The notes under the pieces were generated by a model that did not search any database, was not told the origin of the DNA, and saw only the letters and a list, made by a program, of their open reading frames with translations. The translations under genes and the position numbers were made by a program. A stretch of DNA of 64,000 bases from Incurvaria masculella (Eukaryota; Arthropoda; Insecta; Lepidoptera; Incurvariidae): NCBI GenBank assembly GCA_946894095.1, contig OX335645.2, positions 18,251,001-18,315,000 of the forward strand, read 5' to 3'. How positions within the stretch are numbered: position 1 is the first letter of the stretch; the number at the start of each line of letters is the position of its first letter. Below, piece by piece: positions 32,116 to 43,924 of this stretch.

Positions 32116-32502
32116 CGGCCTCGGTGGCCCAGTGGCGCGACACTTCGGCGATCGCTCTCCGAAGTTAAGCAACGCTGGGTCCGGTCTGGTCTTGGATGGG
32201 TGACCATTCGACCGTTGAGAGAGGCTGGCCGTGGTTCGGATTCCACGTTAAGCTGTAGGTCCCCTTCCTTACTTACTAGGTGGTAGGGTTTATCCCGCCC
32301 GGGTTGGTACCATCGCATTGGATGAACGATGGTCGAAGCGGCAATGAAAATTGTCCGTGTTTTCCATCCAGTTCAATGTAGCCGTGCAATATAAGGAAGG
32401 TCCTGGCATGGCACCTAGTTCCCATGTGGTGTGTTGGGCTAATACCATGACAGAACTTGTGGTATTAGGCATCCATGTCCAGTCACATAAAAAAAAAAAA
32501 AA
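32116..32502 (+). mobile_element. 5S-rRNA-headed SINE, full length, poly-A tailed
   Basis: Nearly the same sequence as the copy at 25911: 5S-like A and C box region at about 32157-32206, the shared body, then the conserved end GTGGTGTGTTGGGCTAATAC followed by poly-A at 32488-32502. It begins directly after the TTAA that ends a MITE at 32110. No clear target duplication was found. Confidence 0.88.
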
Positions 32503-33213
32503 TCTAACTAGATTTATCCAGTTGCAAATGCTCATAAAACATCAACTCTGATGCAGAAACCTGTCGAGCTCCAAACCGGATTTTACACCCATCCATCGAT
32601 AAACATTAAGAAAATGTAAATAATACAGATCTCTTAACTACGTTCGAACTGGTGATAACCGGATCTATGAGCGGTAGCAGATCAGCGGTCGTGAGTGACA
32701 AGTGACAAGGCTGTTCACACAATGTGGTATCAACGATAGCTTATCCACGTTTCGCAAACACACCTATCAAATGTTGGTTTGTCTAATAACATTATATGTT
32801 TAGTACCTACACATAGTGGGTATTTATGCTAGTAGAAACTATGTATTCATAATCCCTGTATTTAACATTAACTGCAAGAGGGATTTTTTTCTTTCAATTC
32901 TTCGAAGACTTCGTACGCAATAATTTAGTACTGCGTCCTGTCCTGCGTACGGGGTTACGCTGTAGGCCGTGCGTGACGATATAATTTGCAAATTACTCAA
33001 ATAATTCCACGTGTTTTTTCTGCACAGAAGTGATAATTTCGCATGTGATCTGCCATTTGAGTACTGGCGTAGGCACACAGGTGCCTGTTTATTTAGTTTT
33101 TAGTATTCATTTAGCACATTTTGGGGATTATACAGGTTGTAACAGTGCAGTCATTCCGCCATCGAGATATTAGCAGTGCTCTGGAAAAAAAGGTAAATAC
33201 TTTTACAATAAAT

Positions 33214-33370
33214 TGATACCCTGAGGTATCCCTAAATTTATAGACCTTCCAACTCCGATCCGTCTTCACAATGTACAATGCTCGTCGGAGCTCTAGTCGG
33301 ATCTGCACAGTGCTGTCCCTCCGACCCTTTCTACCGTTTCTTACCCTTTCTATCAGGCAGAGGAAATTAG
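33214..33370 (+). mobile_element. Decayed fragment of the 62.5-kb non-LTR family
   Basis: GGTATCCCTAAATTTATAGA, ATGCTCGTCGGAGCTC and CTGTCCCTCCGACCC match 62780-62900. Confidence 0.65.
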
Positions 33371-33479
33371 AATCTAGATTGTGTGAGTGGGAAATAAACG
33401 GGTCGCCTTCATAAAGTCCAAAAAGCATAAGATCCAAAACCCAGAAGATCCAAAAGCATGTATTTTGCGTGTGTATTAT

Positions 33480-33960
33480 AAAATGCATATACGAAAAATG
33501 TAACGGTTATTAAATTGAAATACGCAACTCTCTTTAGAGTACAAGTGGATACTTCAGCTAATATGGACTTATGGGCTACAGCTTTCGGGGACCACATCAC
33601 CGACTAACGCTGATATCATACAGCGCTTCCAATATAAAATGCTTCGGATCATAGTGGATGCCCCCTGGTATGTCACAAATGAAACCCTTCACAAAGATTT
33701 ATTAATTCCCACCGTCCACGAGGAATGCTACAAAACTGTCAAAAGTTACAAGAAACATTTGATAACCACCCAAACATCTTGGCAAAGTCCTTGTTGAGAG
33801 CAGGATCTTAAAAAAGAAGGCTTAAAAGAAGAGTACCAGCTGACTTGTTATCAACCTGATCTAGATCTATAACTAATTGGATGCGTCACTGGACGCATAC
33901 CAAGCATGCCAAACTCAAACGAATCAAAACTTTTTACTGAATGTCCTGCAACTTGGACAG
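33480..33960 (+). mobile_element. Jockey-like non-LTR 3' fragment
   Basis: Coding remains LIWTYGLQLSGTTSPTNADI, RFQYKMLRIIVDAPWYVTN and LIPTVHEECYK are the conserved C-terminus of Jockey-clade RT proteins. Frames are broken at both ends. Confidence 0.78.
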
Positions 33961-34699
33961 ATTGTAAAAGAAAATATAAGATATGCAGCAATGTTCGGGC
34001 AGAACTTTCGGTTGGTTTGGCCATTTTAATTCGAAACCGAACAAAAAAAACGACGAAATTAGTTTACGCCGTTTGGTGTTGAAACGTTGGGTTCATGGGG
34101 CCCGCATGCTCGGCAACTTTTCAAAGTGTTGACGTCACGCTTGGTTCGTCACGTCACATCACTGGCTGGCTGTGCGTGGGGCAAAGAATAAGCCTTGCAA
34201 TCCAGCGAGGTCATGTGGCCAGCCTTCTGGCTGAAATATATTATTTATTTTAAACCTGTTTATTTTTAGAAATAGTTACATCGTTCTTGTAGTTGATTAA
34301 AATTGTTATTTGAATTATGTGTTAAATTGAATAAAACACTTCGAGCGTTTGTAGGAAACGAAACCTAAAACTAGGCAAAATACAGTCTTAAAAAATCAGT
34401 TTCCATAATGACGACAGACTGCTATTACACCCTGAATAACAGTCACGGGTGTACGTAGATAGGTTACGTTTGGCGGTTACCAACGAGATAACTGACTACA
34501 GGTACTTACACTTATAATCAAGCGAGGCAAGCCTCTAACTAGTAGGTAAACCAAATGATTGACACCGTCAATCCATCCGCAATCATCTCCTGAGTCCTCC
34601 CACCTTTACCAAAGCTTTGATCGAGTCTCCAATATTGCTATATTACTTTTTATATCAACTTTTACTCAATACATTTCGGTACTAGTTACCTACCCGCAT

Positions 34700-35256
34700 T
34701 TTTTTTGTAGCCGTGCTCATAAAGGGAAGGTTCGCGGATGAATAGGTGTTTAGGTCTAGTGATGTAATCCATGGACATGAAGCCATCCATGTCCAGTTAT
34801 ATAAAAAAGTGGACCAGCGTGAAATATCGTTCCGTATGTATTTGCAATAAGGCGTATTTTGGCGCCAACAACTCCGACGATATGGATCGAACGGAGGCCA
34901 TGGAGCGTATACCCATTTTTGTACACAAGCTTATCATCGATAATGCTTGGCAGCCTTGGAGCCCAGTTTTCGATCTTGAGGTTAAGCAACATTGGCCGTG
35001 GTTCGGATTCCAAGTAAAAGTGTAGGTCTATTTTCTTGCAAGGTGGTTAGGCTTAATTCCGGCGGGGTGGCATAGTTGCTTTGAATGATAGATGGTCGAA
35101 GTGGCAATGAAAATAGTTCATGAATTCAATGTATTCCTGCATCCTGCAGTATAAGGAAAGTCCTGGTATGGCACCTAGTTCCAATGTGGTGTGTTGGGCT
35201 AGTATAATTATAAGAGTTGGTGTGCCATAGTTTAGCCGTGCCTGTGCAGTTCCATA
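34700..35256 (+). mobile_element. Two SINE copies, one partial
   Basis: 34700-34806 is a tail fragment. 34955-35256 carries GAGGTTAAGCAACATTGGCC from the 5S-like head, then body and tail. The microsatellite element at 35257 begins right where the SINE poly-A would be. Confidence 0.65.
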
Positions 35257-35554
35257 AAAACCGGCCAAGTGCGAGTGGGACTCGCACATGAAGGGTTCCG
35301 TACCGTCGTACAAGACTTAACACAAAAAATCACGTTTTTTGTATGGGGGCCCCCCTTTATTTTTTATTGTTTTGTTTATTTACCAATTTGTTGTTATAAC
35401 AGCAAAATAAATACACACTCTGTGAAATTTCAGCTGCCTACCTATTACGGTTCATGAGATACAGCCCTGTGACAGACGGACGGACGGACGGACGGCCAAC
35501 GGAGGCTTAGAAATAGGGTTCCGTTAGCACCCTTTGGGTACGGAACCCTAAAAA
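35257..35554 (+). repeat. Microsatellite-associated element, copy B
   Basis: Same order of blocks as copy A. Its start lies exactly at the end of a SINE tail. Confidence 0.8.
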
Positions 35555-35952
35555 TGCACTGTTTATCGTTCCCTGTAAATCTAAAGGCTCTAAAGAAGTT
35601 TGAAGCGGAAATTTAACATAATGTAAGGCCTGGACCACATAACCGGAATAAAACCAAACGGACGTAATTTCTGCGTACCTATGTTGTGAACTTCGGAATC
35701 AGTGAATGCATGTGGCCGGACCCATACAGTTCCATAGGCGATTCATAAACTTAATTCCGTCCGTCCGGTTTTTTTCCGTTCATGTGAACCACCAGACCAC
35801 GAGAACATCTACGTCCGGTTCAATTCTGGAATGCGGTGTAATTTTCTTGTATCATGACAATGTAGGTGTTGATTGCTAGTGTTTATCAAACCTCAACGTC
35901 CGTCTAATGAATATAAACAAAATTAAGTAACGAATTAAACAAAAAATACATG

Positions 35953-36026
35953 TGGCCCATGAGGGGATCGAACCCGCGACCTTCGCGTTATTAGCACGAC
36001 GCTCTAACCAACTGAGCTAATGGGCC
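35953..36026 (-). tRNA. tRNA-Ile (anticodon AAT)
   Basis: 74-nt cloverleaf on the minus strand. Acceptor stem GGCCCAT pairs with ATGGGCC, discriminator A. D arm GCTC-AGTTGGTTA-GAGC. Anticodon arm TCGTG-CTAATAA-CGCGA gives anticodon AAT. T arm GCGGG-TTCGATC-CCCTC has one mismatched pair. Box A (TAGCTCAGTTGG) and box B (GGTTCGATCCC) are intact, and a T6 run for pol III termination follows in plus-strand 35940-35946. No intron. No SINE tail follows it, so it looks like a true tRNA gene. Confidence 0.92.
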
Positions 36027-36346
36027 GTTATCAACTAGTGTGAATTTAATCTTACGTTACTAAACGTGAAACTTGAAAATTATAAATTATTTTTGGCACT
36101 GTAAAAAAACCTGTTGTGCAACAAAAATGTAAATTTGGACTTGATTCCTTCTCAGTAACTCTCAGATGTGGTGCTACAGAACGATGTTAGGGGATTCCAC
36201 ATATACTGCACAGATGGCGCTCGCAAATATCAAAAGCACCGTTCTTGTTCCAAAATTCTATCACAGGTGGCGTGCCTGCACGTTGGTTGGTTGACACGTC
36301 AAATTATTAGTTGTAACTATGGTTGTAGTATTGTTTAAACATGTAA

Positions 36347-36617
36347 ATTTTTAGGGTTCCGTACCGAAAGGGTACCAACTGAACCCTATTACTAAGCCTA
36401 AGTCACAGGGCTGTATCTCATGAACCGTAATAGGTTAGCAGCTGAATTTTTATAGTGTATATTTATGTTGCCGCTATAACAACAAATAATTAAAATTGAA
36501 TAATAATAAACATTAAAGGGCGCTCCCGTACACAAAACATGATTTTTTTGTATTAAATCTTGTACGATGGTACAGAACCATACGTGTGCGAGTCCGACTC
36601 GTACTTGGCCGGTTTTT
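36347..36617 (-). repeat. Microsatellite-associated element, copy C, microsatellite lost
   Basis: Reverse orientation: TAGGGTTCCGTACCGAAAGG to TTGGCCGGTTTTTAT. The (GGAC)n is deleted (ACTAAGCCTAAGTCACAGGG). Confidence 0.8.
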
Positions 36618-36689
36618 ATGAAATGTATCGAGTAGTTTACGAAATTATATTACTAATCTGTGTCATGGAGGGAATTAGTAGTAGAATTG

Positions 36690-36915
36690 TAGAAGGAATT
36701 AGGTGCCATACCAGGAAATTCCTTTTAAGAGCACGGCTGCATTGAACTGGACACTTTTTCATTGCCGCTTCGACCACCTTTTCATCCAATGCGATCGTAC
36801 CAGACTGAGCGGTTCAAGACTACTTGCAGGAGAAGGGTACCTCGACGGGTACCTACCTACAGTTTTGCATGGAATCCAAACCATGGATCGTATTCGGGAT
36901 GAAATGCAGGTCTCA
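36690..36915 (-). mobile_element. Diverged SINE fragment
   Basis: Plus-strand motifs GAAGGAATTAGGTGCCATACC, CATTGCCGCTTCGACCACC and ACAGTTTTGCATGGAATCC match the minus-oriented family. Confidence 0.6.
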
Positions 36916-37229
36916 TAAAAAATGCCCATAATTTCAGGGTTGATTTAGTATCTGAAATACAACAACTTTTACCAAGAAACGATGCACTACTTACTAGTAA
37001 TGTACTTACTAGAAGAACGCTGAGCTGAACGGGGAACTGACGGTCATATGATAAAGTAGTAAACTCGAAACTCCAAGCACAGAAAAAAATCTGATAAGTG
37101 ATGTCATAAGTGTTATGGCAAAATACAGGTTAGTGGGGTCTTGTATATTTATCCACCATTTTAATTTGGCTAACCATTTGGCACAATATTTTAGGGGGCG
37201 GGAGGGGGAGGGGGTGGGGGGTAGGAGAT

Positions 37230-37390
37230 TCCTCCCAGGAGAGCGATCTATACCTACCTGTAGTTCGCGCACGTGCAGCGTGGTGACACCTGCGGGCGGG
37301 GGCGCGAGCGCGTCACTCGGCACGCGGTGACGCGCGGCATGCACGCTCGCGCCACTCTCCCGCGACGTGCTGCGCGTGCCGCGCGCTGAT
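37230..37390. other. GC-rich island, no gene model
   Basis: CpG-rich run in AT-rich surroundings, with CGCGACGTGC and GTGACGCGC motifs. No exon can be defended. Confidence 0.4.
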
Positions 37391-37789
37391 TGTTATTTTC
37401 ACGGTATCTAGCGTCAATGAACCGATTGAATAAATAGGATAGGTCCGGTTTGGTGCGAATAAACCGCGATCCTAATGAAAACTAGACGATAATGTGCTAA
37501 TATTAATCATACATATTTTGCCACAATCAATCCTGATAACGTGATTAGGAGAACATTGCACAAGCTTATGTTACTATGCTATTAAATTAGTTCATCTGGG
37601 AATAAGAGGTTAGAATTTCACATAAATCAGCAAATATTTGGGACTGTGAACTTTTCAAGTACGGTCGTTTACTAGGCTTTCAAATGTATACACTGGAAAT
37701 AGAAAAAAATAATATGTTCCTTTTAATCTATGGTTAACGCAATATGATGAAAAATATCTAGAAGCTGTTCTCTATTTCGGTGACTTGAG

Positions 37790-37920
37790 AGAAGAGTGAA
37801 CGACTGTAGGAATGTGGAGGAGAGGAGGAACACCCTCATCAGTACTCTCCAAGGATCTATTCTTGATCCTATGCTTTTTGTCTCTTACATTACAGACCCA
37901 ATCAAACTGATTCATGTATT
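37790..37920 (+). mobile_element. Tiny RT fragment
   Basis: STLQGSILDPMLFVSYITD is a decayed form of the RT motif (PQGSxLGPLLFLxYI). Nothing else of the element is recognisable. Confidence 0.5.
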
Positions 37921-38189
37921 CAAATTCAAATATATTGTAACATACGTTACTTTATTATTTTCATTTTTAGGCAATATATATATCTGTATGTCATATATTT
38001 CTTGAACTACACTTACGGTAGCTTTCAGAACGATGTTAGTGCCTATGCATACTCTCAATGGACATTTATAGTTATCTACATAATAGAAAAATACACGTTT
38101 CACGGAACCAACGGTAAAAATTCTTCTCGAAACAAAACAACAAACCACGAACATTAGTACCGTCTCTTCATGCCACTCAGCAATTCAAG

Positions 38190-38600
38190 GATGCTGTCTC
38201 CCTCATGCGCGCGCGACTAGCGCGGCTAGGACATCAGGCGATCCTACATAGCCAATGGGAGAGGAGCACGACGGCAACCATCTTGTTGTTCGCCCGCCAC
38301 GGCGCGAGCGCAGCTCGCCGCCACACACCGCCGACCGCTCCGCGAGTAACGCCCGTCGCGTCCCAGGGTCTCGCCGTCTCCGCTTTCGGGCTGGCTCGGT
38401 GGAGCACAGCCGCGCCCTCCGTGTCTTCGGCGCCCACCCCGTGCTCCTTGGAGTGGGCTTCGCCAACGACGCGGCCTGTGGTGCGGTGCGTCCACCGCGG
38501 GAGCCACCCTCAGCCGCTCGAGGTTCGCCGCGTGGAGGCAGGCGCCATTCGCCGCCCAACCACGTGCTTCAGACATCATCACCCCAGTGGTATCGTACCG
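38190..38600. other. GC-rich island with overlapping open frames
   Basis: All frames are open over 300 bp because of base composition, with no recognisable protein in any. Could be a promoter or a first exon. Confidence 0.4.
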
Positions 38601-38638
38601 AATCTTGTTTTTTTTGCCAGCTTAGAGTCACTTCTTAG

Positions 38639-38809
38639 GCTGAGATAAATAGTCGTAACAGAAACTTAGACTAACCAAAAGTAGTACTTTGTGACGTCAC
38701 TTTGCATTACTTTGAGATTTCGTCCATACAAAATGTGTCAAAGTGACGTCACAAAGTACATACTACTTTTCGTTAGTCATAGTTTCTGTTACGACTATTT
38801 ATCTCAGCC
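38639..38809. mobile_element. 171-bp near-perfect palindromic element
   Basis: Left arm GGCTGAGATAAATAGTCGTA continues through AAAGTGACGTCAC-type sequence and is repeated inverted from 38727 to 38809 with few mismatches. A single transcript would form a long hairpin. Confidence 0.75.
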
Positions 38810-39277
38810 TCAGTGTCGTCGTTCGTATTAGGGGGCCCAATTAGGAACCTACTCTATTTCTTTACCTACTTGTATATTTTTGTGTTTACGGTCGTCCTAG
38901 AACATTGGTTGTTGTTTCTGTTTGTATCAATGATTTCAAAGGTAAGGATACGCCCTAATATAGAATTCCAACAAATCTTCTCCATACAAGCAAAAAGTAG
39001 CGCCATCTATCCAAACTCGGAAGAACTACGTGAGCTCCGTGTCAAAGCCGTGTTGACAACTCGCCGCCATGTTGCATTAGGTCTAACGATGTAACCTTGT
39101 ACCTGCGTACTTAAATGATTTCTTTTTATTAGTTTAAACTTTTAAGTTCATTTAGTACAGTCGAAAAGAAAATTCTACTAACAAAAAATAAATTATGAAT
39201 GAAAAATGTTTTTTTGTAATTTCAAGGTATTCAAGTTAAATACAATTTGAATTTTCTCTTGTACCTGCTTGGTCTGT

Positions 39278-39592
39278 GATCTACCTGCCTGTCATGTCAA
39301 AATTTGTTTTCATTATATCTTGGGAAACCCTGGTCGTAGACCTATCATGCGACCACTCGAAGTAAAGGTCCCGACCTGATCTACCTGACTGTCATGTCAA
39401 AATTTGTTTTCGTTATATCTTGGGAAACACTGGTCGTAGACCCATCATGCGACCACTCAAAGTAAACGTCCCGACTTGATCTACATGCCTGTCATGTCAA
39501 AATTTGTTTTCGTTATATCTTGGGAAACACTGGTCGTAGACCCATCATGCGACCACTCAAAGTAAACGTCCCGACCTGATCTACCTGCCTGA
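39278..39592 (+). repeat. 100-bp tandem repeat, three units
   Basis: GATCTACCTGCC restarts at 39278, 39378, 39478 and 39578, exactly 100 bp apart. Units hold GTCATGTCAAAATTTGTTTT and ACACTGGTCGTAGACCCATC. Units 2 and 3 are nearly identical. Confidence 0.9.
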
Positions 39593-39669
39593 CGGGTAGG
39601 TAGATCAGGTCGCATGATGGGTCTACGACCAGTGTTTCCCAAGATATAACGAAAACAAATTTTGACAGT
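39593..39669 (-). repeat. Inverted partial unit of the 100-bp repeat
   Basis: GGTAGATCAGGTCGCATGATGG to ACAAATTTTGACAG is the reverse of the tandem unit, giving a foldback structure. Confidence 0.85.
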
Positions 39670-41520
39670 CCTTAAATTCAACGTTTTGGCCCGTCTGTTG
39701 TTAGTCCGCTTGCAACTAGAAAACCATTTACCAATAGCTTGATTTTCTCATAAATATGTATAAGTGACCTATTTTGATGACCTGTTGGGTGATCCGAGAA
39801 GTCGTGAAAAATCTACGGTTTTTCGTCGAACTTTGACGTGGGAGAATTAGCGACCGTCTGTTTATATTATGCGTAATATTATAGCCATTATGTATTTACG
39901 ATAAATAAACATAGAAAAATAAATTATTATAATGGATATATTGTATATAGTGACAATGTATGTATAATCGACCGTGAAGTAAGGACACATTAAATAAAGA
40001 AATATTCCTATAAAAAGAACTACTTTACGAATATATTTGGCATTGCACATACATAATATACAAATGTTTTTTTTAGATTCTCACTGTTCGACATTTTATT
40101 TTATGTTTACGGATAAACAGTGTTCAGTTTACTTATTTAGTAAAATAACATCATACACATATATAACAATGCATGCATGGAAACGGCAAACGTGACAGCA
40201 GCGTAAGAAGGGCGCGGCGGAGGGGCGGCGCGGGGGAGTTAGAAACGTGATACTCAGCAGAACCTCAGAACAGGCAATAGGCCTGGGGACGTTTCTTACT
40301 TATATTGGGTTAAATGATTCAAAAAAATGTTCTCGCGTTAAAACGTTGTATGGATATATTACTGTCACGTTTACAAGATACACCATGACGGTTGCGACTA
40401 TTAAACGATAAACATGCGATGATACACGCATGTGTTCCCCGAACTATATAGAAATGTTAATTACAAGTTAATATATATGCTTCACTCTCTCAGATGGTAA
40501 CTATGCGTGTTGCAATGTTTTGCGATTTTACACAAATATATACAAAATATTAATATACGTATAAAAACTATTCAGTACCATTAAAAGATGTCGGATTATA
40601 AAAACAATAAAGGACAAAACAATAAAAACATTTTATAAATAAATATTATTATACTACAAATTATAAAAATAATATATATTATTCCTTTCATCCTTAGGCT
40701 ACTTACTAATTAGGTCTGATGACAGGTCGGTCGTATGTGCGATGCACCAGTCCTCAGAGACTCCACTTTTATGCTTCCAGTCGGCCACAACTCCAGCACA
40801 ATCGCACGCCCACGGTACCACGAGAAACGAACGAGTGGCTCCCCAGTGCCAGAGTCACACGTGCCTCCCCCACCCCCAGCAACCTCCTTCCCTCCCCACA
40901 CCACGTGACTTTACTGTACAATTATTTCAGTCTTTGATGTCACATTTTATATTATTATATGTCCCACATTAGCTGTCGCGTCGAGCTAATCCTCGACGCA
41001 ACAGCGACGTGAATGAGCGACATTTCAGTAATTATTCGTTTATTCATTACGTGTTCACACATTCATCAATTTTCAGGTTCGATTACGGTGGACGAATAAA
41101 AACCGACATTATAATTATATTGTGAGTTCAATACCTACTTTACTACCTATAGCTTTCTTAAACCTATACTTAATAATAAGTCATCAATAATCCCTTAAAA
41201 TATTACCACCAAGATAAATAACGAGAGTATAGGGTTTGTTTTAGAGCATCTGGGATTCTGTCCACCAGCTGGAAATATGACGAAACTGAGGTCGCCTTCG
41301 TCATGATTCATACCTACGAAATTGTATCAACTTTAATAATTGTATTAATAATTTAATTCATTTCACATTTCAAAGTTTTTATTCATCGCTTACCTGATAG
41401 CTGCGATAGTATACGTCAGTATCATGTTTGTAAGTCGGTTGAAAATCATGTACCTATATAGGGACCATAGCGCCCTTTACATAGAGCTGCTAGCTTCTTC
41501 TTTTTTTAAAGTAGTCTCTC
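39670..41520. other. Intergenic, nothing firm
   Basis: AT-rich except for a CpG patch at 40205-40240 and a moderately GC-rich stretch at 40710-40910. The latter has open frames on both strands without similarity. 40040-40700 looks like 3'UTR, but no gene can be attached. Confidence 0.4.
40973..41006. repeat. 14-bp hairpin
   Basis: GCTGTCGCGTCGAG and CTCGACGCAACAGC pair with one mismatch around a 6-base loop. Confidence 0.7.
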
Positions 41521-41523
41521 CTT

Positions 41524-41755
41524 CGTCACCCATTAAAAAATTACTGATTAAGTACCTACCCAGAGCGGAGTAGTTATTTTAAAATTAAATTTTTTTGGTA
41601 ACAAGAAAGAAAAAATCCAAAAACATGTAATACCTAAATAATTAAAAAACTATTGATTTTCAACCCCCAGTTTTTTGGGACAAATTTGTTGCAAATTAGC
41701 TCAAGAATGACCCCTTAGAAGGAATGAATTACCAAACACCCTGTATTTAATACTA
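41524..41755. repeat. Second copy of the ACAGG MITE family
   Basis: Reverse complement of 63113-63339: shared AAAAAATTACTGATTAAGTA, TTGCAAATTAGCTC, and end CCAAACACCCTGTAT. Confidence 0.65.
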
Positions 41756-42461
41756 ACAACACCTATCCACTGGAAGGACTTTCGTCCGAAGTTCCTTCGT
41801 TGGTTGATATGTTAATAATATGTTAAAAACTCATGAAGTAAATATCGCGAAATAACACATAATACAACATTCAAAATCACGACTAGATGAGAGAAGCTGC
41901 GCTGCCGTGACCCTGAATAACACCTGACCCACCTCCAAAATTTCCACAAGTACTGCTATAGCTTAGGGTACGTGGGTTTCTTTGAACTCAAAATACAAAA
42001 CATGATTTCTGCCTACACAATGATTATGATAAATCAATAACGGAAACAGGTAATCTGGTTGCTTGTAGCTGCACACCCCCTCTTGTGTCCCGCGCGGCCG
42101 TCGTATAATTCTGTAGGCAGAAATAATATTAATAACAACGATTGTTGTTTTTGTGTTTGTTGTAGAGACATCACCATAATCAAAATACAAAACACCTATT
42201 TTTCCCAAATTAAAGTAACTTTAACGAACAACAAGAAACAAACGAACAATATATTCTTAAATTTTAAATGTTTTAACGGAGTCTGCGAAACTCTGCGATC
42301 ACATACAACATAGGTTCAACATACATACAACAATCACAGTAAATGGTTTTAAAAACCAGTAAGACAAACACCTTAATAGTATTAAACTTAAATATAAACA
42401 CAATAATATTAGTAGAAGTGCACTCAAAATATCAAAATTTAAAGTACACGCATCGGCTTAA

Positions 42462-42666
42462 GGGCGGATTTTTCAATAGTCAGATAACTATTCAACGGAT
42501 CTACACTTCTGCTTATCCATCCGATATAGTAAGTCCATATGGTTATTAGTAAAATTATGGACAGATAATTGTGATATAATATATAAATCTCCTGCAATGA
42601 CTATCCGTCTTTTGACCAACGTGAATCAGTCCAAATAGTACTATCTGAAGATTGAAAAATCGACCC
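42462..42666. mobile_element. MITE with TAA flanks
   Basis: TAA at 42459-42461 and 42667-42669. Inverted termini GGGCGGATTTTTCAAT and ATTGAAAAATCGACCC. Confidence 0.7.
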
Positions 42667-42719
42667 TAATGCTGCTAGTGTATGTATACTATCAATAATA
42701 ATAATAATAATAGGTACAA

Positions 42720-43020
42720 CACATTGGCGGGACAGTCCCGCGGCGGCGCGCGGCTTCCATTGATCAGTAGCAGCCTCCATTGATTCCCTACCCCTCGCCC
42801 CTCGCGCATGACGTCACGCCAGCCGCACCCCCGCACCTCCCCGCGCCGCCCCGCACCGCCCCGTCCCGCCGGCCGACCCTGCTCTTGCCGCGCGCAGAAG
42901 GTCGCCCATGAGCCGCGCAATTCACGGCCGTGGGGTGGGCAGCCTCCGTTCCCTCCCCGCCCCGCCCACGGCTCTCCCCGGCTAACCCCGTCTACCCACG
43001 CAACACCCCTCAAATGAGGG
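42720..43020. other. GC-rich island with a CRE-like site
   Basis: CpG-rich, with TGACGTCA at 42809-42816. CCTCGCCCCTCGC recurs at 49.0 kb. Possible promoter; no TATA or exon can be assigned. Confidence 0.4.
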
Positions 43021-43205
43021 TAAGCGAATACGCCGCTTGTAAAGTTGCTCATTGCCATTTCAGAGCTGTTTCAATGTTGTGTCGACTCTTAGAGGGTCAT
43101 TTCAAAGGGAATCTATACAAAAGCATAAAAGTTTGGTTTTCTTGTTTGAATTTATTTGGTTTTTAAATGAACAATACTAATGTGTCCTAAAAAGACTTTA
43201 TTCTT

Positions 43206-43435
43206 TTTTTATGTCACTGGACATGGATGGAACTACACCCACTGTTATGATTTCAGCCCAACACACCTCATGGGAGCGAGGTGCCATGCCAGGACCTTCC
43301 TTTTATTACACAACTATATTGAATGAATGGAATTTTTTATTGAAGATTCGATCATCGTTTTTTCAATGCGATGGTGGTACCAACCCGGGCGGGATTAACT
43401 CTACCACCTAATAAGTTTAACCTGGAATGCGAACA
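43206..43435 (-). mobile_element. SINE fragment
   Basis: Plus-strand motifs CACTGGACATGGATGG, GAGGTGCCATGCCAGGACC, CAACCCGGGCGGGATTAA match the minus-oriented tail and body. The head is lost. Confidence 0.7.
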
Positions 43436-43924
43436 ACGAACGACGAATCCCTTATGTCTGGCTCCACCACCTCCAGTTACAAAAATCCCAAAGTTATCTT
43501 TCGGGTACACCTATAAACATGCAATGTAGCCGAAAGTTAACTATCGGATTTAAGGAAGCTGGAGGTGGTAAAAACAGGGGTCAGTCGGCGGATATGCACG
43601 GGAAGAAATGCAGTGGGCTCAGTTGCATTCTGTTTACGTGCCGGAACCCATACAGCAATATTTAAAGTATTAAAGTCTGTTTTTGAGTGCAATGAGTTTA
43701 CGGTCTACACCTGTACACGGTGAATTCCCTTTCCAGTTAACATACTACAATGAATGCATAAAACATTCAGCGAGTCCGTTTTCGGTAAAGATCACCAGCA
43801 AAAGTCTGTGCGGTTATCCCGAGAGCTAAGGAGGGTTTTTGTTATCCCAGTGATTATGTTTTACCAGTCATTTGAAATTACTTAATATGATTAGGATCTC
43901 TTCCACCAAGTTTTTTTTATATTT

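Noticed and set aside
32116..32240. 5S rRNA gene
   Set aside because: Only the internal promoter region matches. The rest is SINE body with a poly-A tail, and several copies exist with the same non-5S sequence attached.
38203..38648. Overlapping open frames of 112-147 codons on both strands in the 38.3-kb GC island
   Set aside because: All frames are open at once, as expected from high GC content. No domain, start context or splice sites support one over another.
39278..39592. Possible CRISPR-like array
   Set aside because: Repeat units are contiguous 100-bp tandems without spacers, and the genome is an animal's.
40710..40910. Coding exon in the moderately GC-rich patch
   Set aside because: Open on both strands, no similarity recognised, no convincing splice sites.
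42675..43058. Minus-strand 127-codon ORF in the 42.9-kb GC island
   Set aside because: Gly/Arg-rich composition is that of translated CpG-rich DNA; no domain, and no acceptor or donor supports it as an exon.
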